A stretch of DNA of 30,005 bases, taken from contig FR902222.1 in NCBI GenBank assembly GCA_000438415.1, forward strand, positions 1 to 30,005, read 5' to 3'. A program made the position numbers and the translations under genes. Below, one piece after another: positions 1 through 7,062 of the stretch. Numbering within the stretch: position 1 is the first letter of the stretch; each line of letters starts with the position of its first letter. The notes under the pieces were generated by a model. The model did not search any database. It had not been told where the DNA came from and was given only the letters and a program-made list of their open reading frames with translations. The DNA comes from Clostridium sp. CAG:628 (GTDB lineage Bacteria > Bacillota_I > Bacilli_A > RF39 > UBA660).

Positions 1-18
1 TACATAATTATTAGTCAT
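1..18 (-). CDS. 5' end of a gene leaving the window on the left
   Basis: An ATG at 18-16 opens a reading frame (M-T-N-N-Y-V) that runs off the left edge. It is preceded by a consensus Shine-Dalgarno sequence, AAGGAGGA on the minus strand at 34-27, with 8 bases to the ATG. Nothing can be said about the product. Confidence 0.6.
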
Positions 19-62
19 ATTGTATATCCTCCTTCTACTCTTAAACTAATATAAGTATACCA

Positions 63-90
63 AAAAAGAATACTCTTTTCAAGTACTCTT
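63..90 (-). terminator. intrinsic terminator after the VTT-domain gene
   Basis: On the minus strand AAGAGTACTT pairs with the following AAGAGTATTCTT region (about 10 bp with two G-U pairs, short A-rich loop) and runs into six T residues. It lies just downstream of the stop codon at 100 and separates that gene from the one starting at 18. Confidence 0.75.
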
Positions 91-99
91 TGATATGTT

Positions 100-681
100 T
101 TATTTAATTTTAAGTTTTTTACTTAATATATAACTAATTATATAAACTATAACTATTAGTATAACTACTCCTATAAGTTTAGAAGGGTTTTTAAGTGATT
201 CTATAAGTCCTACTCCTACAAATCCCCAGAAATATACTAAAGATATTTTACCAAGCATTAATGCTAATAAGAATTTCCTTTTAGGTACTCTACAAATTCC
301 TGCTGCTATATTAATTGCAAAAGCAGGAGTAAAAGGTATTGCAATAAGGGTTACTAAACTTGTAAAATTCATATTTTCTATAACATTAATTACTTTTTTT
401 AAAGTATTATTTTCTTTAAATTTACTAAGTCTTTTTTCACTAACAGCTGATTTAAATAAATAGTAACTCATCATACAACCAAGTACTGTAAATATCCAAC
501 TTATTATAAAACCTATAATATTACCAAATGTCATAAAATTAAGTGTTATAAATAATGATAATGGTAACATAGGAATAATAGATTCAAATAATATAAATAC
601 ACATCCAAGTAATGCTCCCCAAGAACCTAGTAAATTTAGTAAATTATTTATTAATTCATTTAATGCTTCTAATACTTCCAT
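100..681 (-). CDS. VTT-domain (TVP38/TMEM64, DedA-like) membrane protein
   Basis: The 193-residue protein is almost entirely hydrophobic, with about five or six membrane segments. The centre carries the SNARE-associated/VTT pattern: an acidic residue and prolines in the first half (FESIIPMLPLS, about residues 32-42), a glycine-rich reentrant stretch, then the conserved IPFTPAFAINIAAG segment (about residues 113-126). Members of this superfamily sit in the cytoplasmic membrane and some move lipids; the substrate of this one cannot be told. The start is supported by AAAGGAG 5 bases upstream. It lies 11 bases downstream of the rhodanese gene on the same strand, so the two are probably co-transcribed. 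The pairing of a VTT protein with a rhodanese is suggestive but not proof of a joint function. Confidence 0.85.
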   Translation of the reverse strand: MEVLEALNELINNLLNLLGSWGALLGCVFILFESIIPMLPLSLFITLNFMTFGNIIGFIISWIFTVLGCMMSYYLFKSAVSEKRLSKFKENNTLKKVINVIENMNFTSLVTLIAIPFTPAFAINIAAGICRVPKRKFLLALMLGKISLVYFWGFVGVGLIESLKNPSKLIGVVILIVIVYIISYILSKKLKIK

Positions 682-692
682 ATTTTCTCCTT

Positions 693-929
693 TTATTTGT
701 ATTCTCTTACATTATACCCCAAATATGATAAAACAGCTACTACTCTTTTACTAAGTTTACCACTTTTACAGTAAATTAAATAATTATCTTTCTTATTCAA
801 ATGATATCTATAATTATTCATAAGTTCTTCATAAGGTATATTAACTGCACCTTTTAAGTGATAAATATTATAGTAGTATTTATCCTGTATATCTATAATT
901 TTAGTATTTCCAAAAAATAAGTTATTCAT
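693..929 (-). CDS. single-domain rhodanese-like protein
   Basis: This small cytosolic protein (78 residues from the ATG at 929) has the rhodanese fold signatures: IIDIQ near the N-terminus (usual form VIDVR), the HLKGAVNIP segment, and the active-site loop YCKSGKLSKR with the catalytic cysteine. Such proteins carry persulfide sulfur or act as thiosulfate sulfurtransferases; the CxxGxxS loop is intact, so it is probably active. A GTG at 941 would add four residues, but AGGTG lies at the right distance for the ATG at 929. It precedes the VTT-domain gene by 11 bases and follows the terminator of the VirD4-like gene. Confidence 0.8.
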   Translation of the reverse strand: MNNLFFGNTKIIDIQDKYYYNIYHLKGAVNIPYEELMNNYRYHLNKKDNYLIYCKSGKLSKRVVAVLSYLGYNVREYK

Positions 930-965
930 ACTTTTTTTCACCTATAATATTATATGAAAACAAAA

Positions 966-990
966 AGAAAAAGCCACATAGGCTTAATCA
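966..990 (-). terminator. short terminator after the VirD4-like gene
   Basis: On the minus strand AAGCC-TATGT-GGCTT is followed by TTTCTTTTTG. The stem has only five pairs, so it is probably weak. It overlaps the stop codon of the VirD4-like gene. Confidence 0.5.
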
Positions 991-3362
991 TCACCAAAGA
1001 AGTCATCAAAGAATTCATCATCAGTAATATTTTCATCAACTATTATAGAATCAGCATCAACATTTATTTTTGGCTTTTCTATTTTTTGTTCATTCATAAT
1101 ATCATCATTAATTGAATTAGCAAACTTCAAGAACTCATTAACATTCTCTTCTTTCTTAGTTTCACTTAGTTTTTGTTCACTATCTTCTTGATATGGTGAA
1201 ACATTATTTAATTTATCACTTTTTTCTAATTCAGCAATTCTATCATCTATTTTCTTAATTAAATCATCTAGTTCTACATTTTCTTCTAGTTTACTTTCTT
1301 TAACCACTTTATTTTCAGGTTGAATATTTTCTTCTTTATTACTTTCTTTATCTTCTTTATTACTAATAAACTCTTCATATTTTTTATTAACTAAATCTTC
1401 AAATTCATTAGGTTCTTCTTTATTACTCTTTTCTTTTTCCATAGCCTCTTCTGCTTCAAGTTTAGCTATTTGAGCATCTATATTTTTAACTAGTTCATCA
1501 AGATTAGCAGAGTTAGTATTCCCATTCACTCCTTTATTCATATTAGGAAGTCCAAATGGTGGAACAAAAGCACCTCCTCCAAATGGATTAAATCCTGATG
1601 GGTCTTCTGTTCTATGTTCATCAACAAATGCTTTAATATCAAATGTTTTTATACCCTTACTCTCTCTTGTAGGATATCCACTTATTGTTTCAGTATAACC
1701 CCATCCACCTTTTTTAGATTTAAATATTTCAAAGCTTGCTTTATGTTTAGTTTTAAATGGCATATTTCTAAAACGTTTAATAATCATTTCAAACTTCTTC
1801 ATTTGTTGTAAGTCACTTACTGTTACAAGCGGTCTAATAGGCGGAGTAGGTTTACCTTCTTTCGCCTCTTTTGGTTTAGCGTCTCCTAAAAGTTTACTTA
1901 TTTCTTCAAGAGCAGCATATTCTGTAGTAATTAGATAGAACATATTACCACAGTTACCTTTAATTGTTTCAGCAACATCTTTTCCATATACTTTATTTAA
2001 TTGGCTAAAGTTTTGTATAACGAAATTAAATCTCATGTTTCTTGAACGAGATGCAGTAATCATACTTTCTACGTCTTTTAGTGCAGGCATATTAGCAAAC
2101 TCATCTAGTATAAAATTTGTTCTAATTTTAAGTTTTAGATTTTCTTCTTTTTGTGCTTCATCAATTAAACATTCATAAACTTGCTTTACAAATATTGTAG
2201 CAAGAGCATGATACGTTGTTTTTTCGTCGTGTATTTTTAAGAATACAGCTGTTTTTTCTTTACCTATTCTTGTTACATCAAAATCAGTATAACTAAGCAT
2301 TTCAGCTAGTTTTTGTCTACTACTAAAAATACGAATTTTTTGTCTAAAAGTAGATGTGATACCACCTTTTGTATCAGCAGGTGCAGTAATAGTTGCAGCT
2401 GCACTTATGTATGCACTAGATAACTCACCCTTTATTTTAAAGTATTCTTTATCATACTTAGAAGGTCCACATCTTTCTTCACCAAACGTACTCATTGCAT
2501 TTATACTATTTAAGTTTATCTCATCTTCACTTTTAGCATCTTCAAATAATCCTAAAGCTAACCCAGTAAAATAGTCAGCTGCAGTCTTTTGCCAGAATGG
2601 GTCATTATTATTAGTTGAGTCAACTAGTATATTAGTCGCAAGGTCTTCTAATAACTCCATTGCTTTATCTTCTTTTCCTTGTTTCCAATATCTATAAGGA
2701 AGTGTAAGAGGATTCCAAGCACTACCTTGTTCTGGGTCACGGAAGTTAACAATTATTACATTATATCCTTTTTCTCTTAAAAGGTTAGCATTATGTTCAT
2801 AAATTTCACCCTTAGGATCAGTTACAATCATACTTTCCCCAGCTTTTCCTAGAATTTTAACTAATGGATCAATTACAGTCCAAGTTTTACCTGAACCAGA
2901 AGCACCTATTATAAGACTATGGTTTTCCCCATCATCTACCCACGCTTTGTCTTCATTCAATATAATTGGAATTCCAGCATGTTCATATGTATCATCTTTT
3001 AATGTAATTTCTTTTACATCATAAGCTTTCTTCATCTCATCATCTTTCATCCATCTAGACCAACCTGGTTCATCTTTATCTTTCTTTTTACCAAATCCAA
3101 AACCTTTTTCTCTATCAAAAAAAGGATTAGATGTACTCATAAATACTGCAATTAAAGCAAGTAAATACATAGTTAATGTAGAAGGTAAAAAATCACTACT
3201 AAAAGCTGGAAATGGATTCAAGCCCCAAAACTCATTATTATGCGTTATTTCGTATAAATTTAACACCCCAATAGCAACTAAATATAATAAAAAAATACAA
3301 AATATTATAAACATTACTATATCTTTAGGTTTAGCTGTAAATTTTAATTTTATTTCACCCAT
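984..3362 (-). CDS. VirD4/TraG-type coupling ATPase, orphan
   Basis: Two N-terminal membrane helices (about residues 15-35 and 60-77 from the ATG at 3362) are followed by a type IV coupling-protein ATPase: Walker A GASGSGKT (about 153-160), Walker B FILDEFANMP (about 430) and the TraG/TraD-like stretch ITASRSRNMRFNFVIQNFSQL. Coupling proteins are inner-membrane hexamers that feed DNA-relaxase or effector substrates into a type IV secretion channel. The last ~190 residues form a charged, low-complexity tail with two copies of an LDxLxKxIDxxIAxLE coiled-coil motif and an acidic end (FFDDFFGDD), which may bind a partner. A TTG at 3386 is an alternative start, but GAGAAGAGAGTG fits the ATG at 3362. 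No relaxase, VirB4 or VirB6 homologue lies in the window. -10 TATAAT with a preceding TGG is at about 3394-3402. Confidence 0.9.
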   Translation of the reverse strand: MGEIKLKFTAKPKDIVMFIIFCIFLLYLVAIGVLNLYEITHNNEFWGLNPFPAFSSDFLPSTLTMYLLALIAVFMSTSNPFFDREKGFGFGKKKDKDEPGWSRWMKDDEMKKAYDVKEITLKDDTYEHAGIPIILNEDKAWVDDGENHSLIIGASGSGKTWTVIDPLVKILGKAGESMIVTDPKGEIYEHNANLLREKGYNVIIVNFRDPEQGSAWNPLTLPYRYWKQGKEDKAMELLEDLATNILVDSTNNNDPFWQKTAADYFTGLALGLFEDAKSEDEINLNSINAMSTFGEERCGPSKYDKEYFKIKGELSSAYISAAATITAPADTKGGITSTFRQKIRIFSSRQKLAEMLSYTDFDVTRIGKEKTAVFLKIHDEKTTYHALATIFVKQVYECLIDEAQKEENLKLKIRTNFILDEFANMPALKDVESMITASRSRNMRFNFVIQNFSQLNKVYGKDVAETIKGNCGNMFYLITTEYAALEEISKLLGDAKPKEAKEGKPTPPIRPLVTVSDLQQMKKFEMIIKRFRNMPFKTKHKASFEIFKSKKGGWGYTETISGYPTRESKGIKTFDIKAFVDEHRTEDPSGFNPFGGGAFVPPFGLPNMNKGVNGNTNSANLDELVKNIDAQIAKLEAEEAMEKEKSNKEEPNEFEDLVNKKYEEFISNKEDKESNKEENIQPENKVVKESKLEENVELDDLIKKIDDRIAELEKSDKLNNVSPYQEDSEQKLSETKKEENVNEFLKFANSINDDIMNEQKIEKPKINVDADSIIVDENITDDEFFDDFFGDD

Positions 3363-3440
3363 AAACTTCACTCTCTTCTCTTTCAAAAATATTATACCAA
3401 ATTATAAATAAAAAAACTAGGTAAATATTTTAATTTTTAG

Positions 3441-3472
3441 AAAAAGAGTACACCGGGATTAATCGTGTACTC
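3441..3472 (-). terminator. strong intrinsic terminator
   Basis: On the minus strand GAGTACAC (3472-3465) and GTGTACTC (3453-3446) form a perfect 8-bp stem with an 11-base loop, followed by TTTTT. It ends the short unit that begins just after the histidine kinase and insulates the VirD4-like gene. Confidence 0.85.
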
Positions 3473-3560
3473 AATTATTGTTATATGTGATTTTATAGGT
3501 TTTTGAGGATTTATATTTTTATTACAACTTTTCTTCTAACAATATCACTTCTCCTTTCAT
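3446..3560 (-). ncRNA. candidate small transcript downstream of the histidine kinase
   Basis: A ~110-nt stretch lies between a candidate promoter (direct repeats at 3582-3609, TATTAT or TATACT at 3577-3567) and a strong terminator. It could be a regulatory RNA or encode a very short peptide. AAAGGAG (about 3556-3550) is followed by a possible rare ATT start for a ten-codon basic peptide, or by TTG-initiated LLEEKL; an ATG just before AAAGGAG would give a 12-codon ORF. None is convincing. Its existence is inferred from the promoter-terminator layout only. Confidence 0.45.
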
Positions 3561-3581
3561 GATATAAGTATATAATACTTA

Positions 3582-3609
3582 AGTGAAAAGTTTGTGAAGT
3601 ATATGTGAA
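3582..3609 (-). promoter_or_regulatory. three 11-bp-spaced TTCAC(A/T) half-sites
   Basis: On the minus strand TTCACA (3609-3604), TTCACA (3598-3593) and TTCACT (3587-3582) recur at exactly 11 bp, with a TATACT hexamer 9 bp after the last one. Tandem half-sites of one helical turn are the usual target of OmpR/PhoB-type regulators. They lie immediately after the kinase stop codon and resemble the sites before the response-regulator gene. Confidence 0.65.
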
Positions 3610-3611
3610 AA

Positions 3612-5003
3612 TTATATGTTAATGTCAAAATAGAATTTTGTACCCTTTCCTTTAGTACTTTCTACTCCATAATTATATCCATGTTTTATCAAAATATTTT
3701 TAACAATAGAAAGTCCTAATCCTGTACCTACTTTATTTCTTGTATGATTCTTTTCATTCTTATAATATTTATCCCATATTAATTCTAATTCTTCTTTATC
3801 TATACCTTTACCAGTATCTATAATATAAACTCTTATATAAGACTTCTTATCTTCTATTTTAACAGTTATTTTCTTATCCTTACCAGTATAATTAATAGCA
3901 TTACTAATTAAATTATATATAACTTGTTCAATTTTCTGTTTATCTGCATTAATAGTATACTCATGTTTAAAAATAAATTCAAAATCATAACCTTCTTCTC
4001 TTAAATAATCAAATCTATGTAATATAGTTTCTATAAGTTTATTAAGACTAAAATCTTCCCTAATTAAAATATCTATATTTCTTTCACTTTTAGATAACTC
4101 TAAAATATCATTTACAAGTAAATTTAATCTATCTGTTTCTTCTATTATTACACTCAAATTATCATTTCTTTTTTCTTCATTATCTTTATTTAAATCCCTC
4201 GCCATTTCTGCATATGCTTTAATCATAGTAAGAGGAGTTTTTAAATCATGACTTACATTAGCAAGTAAATCTCTTCTTGTAGTTTCTAATTTAGATAATT
4301 CCTTCTTAGCATGATTTAAAGTTTTAGAAAGTTCTTTAATTTCAATAATATTAGAGTTTTCATCAAACGGAGTTATAAGATCCCCTTTACTCATTTTAGT
4401 AGCGCCATTCATTAACCCTTTTATTGGTTTTGTAACATGTTTACTTATAAAATAAGCAATTATAAATGAACTTATATATATAAATATAGTTATATATATT
4501 AACTCTTCTCTTATTATAGATATAGCCGGGTCAGTAGGCTCTAAACTAACATTTATAAAAGCAAAAACCCCATCATCTAACTTAATACCAGTTACTAAAG
4601 TTTTATTATCTAATTTAGGATTAATAATTTTATAATTCTTACTATTTAAATTACTCTCCATAAAATCTAATATATAATTAGTACTAAGTTCCACATTATC
4701 ATCTACATAAATACATCCTCTTCTTTTACCATTAGAACTATATATTGAAGTATTATCTTCAATTATTTCAATACAAGCATTGTTATTATATGAAAGAGTA
4801 TCATAGTAACTTGATGGTTTACCATTTACATAATAGTATTTAGTTTTATAAGCAAGTGTTTCTAAATCTTTAGTAGTTCTTTGTTCATAATAAGTATCAA
4901 AAAATAATACTTGTAAAATCCATAACAAGGCTATTAAAGCAGTAGAAAATATGGCCATATAAAACCATATTTGTTCTTTTAGCGTTCTATTCTTCAGTTT
5001 CAT
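3612..5003 (-). CDS. sensor histidine kinase (HAMP-HisKA-HATPase)
   Basis: The 463-residue membrane kinase has TM1 at about residues 13-34, an extracytoplasmic sensor region to about 165 (two cysteines, Cys77 and Cys97), TM2 at about 168-188, a HAMP linker, a HisKA dimerisation domain with the phospho-acceptor His252 in VSHDLKTPLT, and a HATPase domain with N-box NLISNAINY, G1 box DTGKGI and G2 box GTGLGLSIV. It should autophosphorylate and pass phosphate to the OmpR-type regulator encoded just upstream; the two genes overlap by 17 bases, so translation is coupled. The signal cannot be read from the sequence. All catalytic motifs are intact. Confidence 0.95.
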   Translation of the reverse strand: MKLKNRTLKEQIWFYMAIFSTALIALLWILQVLFFDTYYEQRTTKDLETLAYKTKYYYVNGKPSSYYDTLSYNNNACIEIIEDNTSIYSSNGKRRGCIYVDDNVELSTNYILDFMESNLNSKNYKIINPKLDNKTLVTGIKLDDGVFAFINVSLEPTDPAISIIREELIYITIFIYISSFIIAYFISKHVTKPIKGLMNGATKMSKGDLITPFDENSNIIEIKELSKTLNHAKKELSKLETTRRDLLANVSHDLKTPLTMIKAYAEMARDLNKDNEEKRNDNLSVIIEETDRLNLLVNDILELSKSERNIDILIREDFSLNKLIETILHRFDYLREEGYDFEFIFKHEYTINADKQKIEQVIYNLISNAINYTGKDKKITVKIEDKKSYIRVYIIDTGKGIDKEELELIWDKYYKNEKNHTRNKVGTGLGLSIVKNILIKHGYNYGVESTKGKGTKFYFDINI

Positions 5004-5649
5004 ATTTGTAGCCCACTTCTCTTACAGTTTTTATTAAGTCTCTATATACACCTAAATTCTTTCTTAACATCTTTATATGTGTATCAACAGTTCTATCATC
5101 TCCATAATAGTCATAATCCCACACACTATTAAGTAATTGTTCACGACTTAATGCAATACCTTTGTTTTTTATAAAATAAGTAAGTAATTCATACTCTTTT
5201 GGTGTTAAAGAAACACTTTTTCCATTAATAGTAACTTTCCTTCCTCTATAATCTACTATCAAATCTTTATAAGTATACACCTCTTCATTATTTACTGTCC
5301 TTTTTAAATGTGCTTTTACTCTTGCAATTAATTCTTTAGGACTAAATGGTTTAGTTACATAATCATCTACTCCTAAATTAAAACTATTTAACTTATCAGT
5401 TTCTTCTTTCATAGCACTCAACATAATAACTGGAATATCTTTTGTTTTTCTTATCTCTTCTAAACAAGCAAATCCATCCATTTTAGGCATCATTATATCT
5501 AATATTATTAAATTTACTTTATTACTAGATAAAACTCTTAAAGCATCAAGTCCATTTTCTGCTTCAAGAACTTTATAGTTTTCACTCTCCAAATATTCTC
5601 TTATTACTTTTCTTATTAATAATTCATCATCTACTACTAATATTGTCAT
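4987..5649 (-). CDS. OmpR/PhoB-family response regulator
   Basis: The receiver domain (about 1-115) has the acidic pair Asp7/Asp8, phospho-acceptor Asp51 in LIILDIMMPKMDG, and the conserved Lys in VTKPFSP. A winged-helix DNA-binding domain follows (about 125-218) with LTPKEYELLTYF and the recognition region RTVDTHIKMLRKNLG. It is the cognate partner of the kinase that overlaps its 3' end. The start has AAAGAAGGGAG upstream. Its promoter carries two 11-bp-spaced half-sites (TTCACA, AACACT), which suggests autoregulation. Confidence 0.95.
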   Translation of the reverse strand: MTILVVDDELLIRKVIREYLESENYKVLEAENGLDALRVLSSNKVNLIILDIMMPKMDGFACLEEIRKTKDIPVIMLSAMKEETDKLNSFNLGVDDYVTKPFSPKELIARVKAHLKRTVNNEEVYTYKDLIVDYRGRKVTINGKSVSLTPKEYELLTYFIKNKGIALSREQLLNSVWDYDYYGDDRTVDTHIKMLRKNLGVYRDLIKTVREVGYKYETEE

Positions 5650-5671
5650 AATATTCTCCCTTCTTTAGTGT

Positions 5672-5703
5672 ATTATATATTATAAAAGTGTTCATTTTGT
5701 GAA
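5672..5703 (-). promoter_or_regulatory. response-regulator promoter with two half-sites
   Basis: On the minus strand TTCACA (5703-5698) and AACACT (5692-5687) are 11 bp apart, and TATAAT (5677-5672) starts 9 bp after the second, the same geometry as the unit at 3567-3609. A second overlapping TATAAT is at 5684-5679. Confidence 0.6.
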
Positions 5704-5714
5704 AATATTAATGT

Positions 5715-5942
5715 TTATCTAGGACTCAGTTTACTTTTATCTATTTTTAAAGTTAATTCCTTATAATCATTTTCTTCTTTAATAGGTTTATCAATTATTA
5801 TTAGATCTACTTTATTAGTACTCAAAATACTATCAATTTCTAAAGAATTATTACAAAGTATTACATGATATTGTTCACTTTCTAAACGTTTTTTAATGTA
5901 ACTTTCTATATTAAAATCATTAATCACTAAAAGTATAGTCAT
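5715..5942 (-). pseudogene. truncated, degenerate receiver-domain copy
   Basis: The 75-residue ORF aligns along its first ~55 residues with the response regulator encoded just downstream: both begin MTIL(V/L)V, share LESE(N/Q)Y.V and S(S/T)NKV(N/D)LII(L/I)D. The acidic pair Asp7/Asp8 has become Ile-Asn, Asp51 remains, and the rest of the receiver and the DNA-binding domain are absent. The leader is also alike (AAAGAAGG before the ATG), so the copy probably arose by tandem duplication that included the ribosome-binding site. It starts 29 bases after trpS. It could still be a small expressed protein that dimerises with or titrates the full regulator, but decay is the simpler reading. Confidence 0.7.
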
Positions 5943-5971
5943 AACTTACCTTCTTTACTTTAAAAAGCGGA

Positions 5972-6958
5972 CTAATCACTTAGTCCAACCCTTTCTTTTA
6001 CTAATTCATATTTTTCTTTAGCTAAATTAATAGACACATCTAAACCTTTATTTAAAATTTCATCAACTTCTTTACTATTTAATAGTTCATTATATCTACT
6101 TTGAATTTCACCTATTTTCTTAGCAGTAACCATAGCCACATAAGTTTTAAATGTTCCATACCCAGAATTTTTAAATTCACCTTCTAAATCATTTATAGTT
6201 CTAGAAGTCATAACAGATGCTATATTAAGTAAATTAGATATACCTGGCTTATTCTCTTCATCAAAATATACTAAGTTATCACTATCAGTTGTAGCACCTT
6301 TTATTTTCTTTATAATACTCTCCTCACTATCAAATAAAGATATAACTCCATTAGGATTTTCTTCACTTTTACTCATTTTCTTTTCAGGATGTTTTAAATC
6401 TTTTATTTTAGTACCTACTTTTGTAACTAATGCTTCTGGTACTTTAAAAGTCATACCATATTTAGAATTAAATCTATCCGCTATATCACGTGCAAGTTCT
6501 ACATGTTGTTTTTGATCTATTCCAACTGGTACTAAGTCAGCATCACAATAAAGTATATCACTAGCCATAAGTACAGGATATGTTAAAAGTCCTATTGAGA
6601 AGTTTGAAGAACCTTTACTTTTTTCTTTAAATTGTATCATTCTACTAGCTTCTCCATAATAAGTATTACATTCAAGTATCCATGAAATTGCTGTTATATA
6701 AGGATTTTTAGACTGAATATACATTGTTACTTTATTAGGATCTACTCCACAAGCTAAATACATTGCTACAAATTTTTTTATTCTTTCTTTTAATAAAGTT
6801 GGATCCTGATAAATTGTTAATGCATGCAAATCAGCAACAAATAAAAGTATTTCATAATCTTCATTATTTTGCATATCAATAAGTGGCTTAATTGCACCTA
6901 TATAATTACCTAAAGTTAAATTACCTGTTGGTTTAAGTCCTGTTAAAACTCTTTTCAT
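5972..6958 (-). CDS. trpS: tryptophanyl-tRNA synthetase
   Basis: The class I synthetase of 328 residues charges tRNA-Trp. The HIGH-type motif appears as PTGNLTLGNY (residues 10-19) and the KMSKS loop is intact at 194-198; the SIGLLTYPVLMASDIL and VGIDQKQHVELARDIA segments are typical of bacterial TrpRS. The length is normal. The ATG has GGAAGTG upstream. No T-box is visible in the ~100 bases upstream, which hold the terminator of the HerA-like gene. The degenerate receiver and two-component genes follow on the same strand. Confidence 0.97.
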   Translation of the reverse strand: MKRVLTGLKPTGNLTLGNYIGAIKPLIDMQNNEDYEILLFVADLHALTIYQDPTLLKERIKKFVAMYLACGVDPNKVTMYIQSKNPYITAISWILECNTYYGEASRMIQFKEKSKGSSNFSIGLLTYPVLMASDILYCDADLVPVGIDQKQHVELARDIADRFNSKYGMTFKVPEALVTKVGTKIKDLKHPEKKMSKSEENPNGVISLFDSEESIIKKIKGATTDSDNLVYFDEENKPGISNLLNIASVMTSRTINDLEGEFKNSGYGTFKTYVAMVTAKKIGEIQSRYNELLNSKEVDEILNKGLDVSINLAKEKYELVKERVGLSD

Positions 6959-6992
6959 TTAATCACTTCCATAACAATATTTTACAGCATAC

Positions 6993-7021
6993 ATAAAAAA
7001 AAGTCTATAAAAGACCTTTTA
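6993..7021 (-). terminator. terminator after the HerA-like gene
   Basis: On the minus strand AAAGGTC-TTTTATA-GACTTT (one bulged base) is followed by a run of T residues. It separates the HerA-like gene from trpS. Confidence 0.7.
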
Positions 7022-7062
7022 TTTATTAAGTTTTTTTACATTATAGTTTAATAATTATCAAA

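Noticed and set aside
6959..7062. T-box riboswitch upstream of trpS
   Set aside because: Only ~100 bases are available, no T-box sequence or specifier stem is visible, and the hairpin there is the terminator of the upstream gene. The same holds for gltX.
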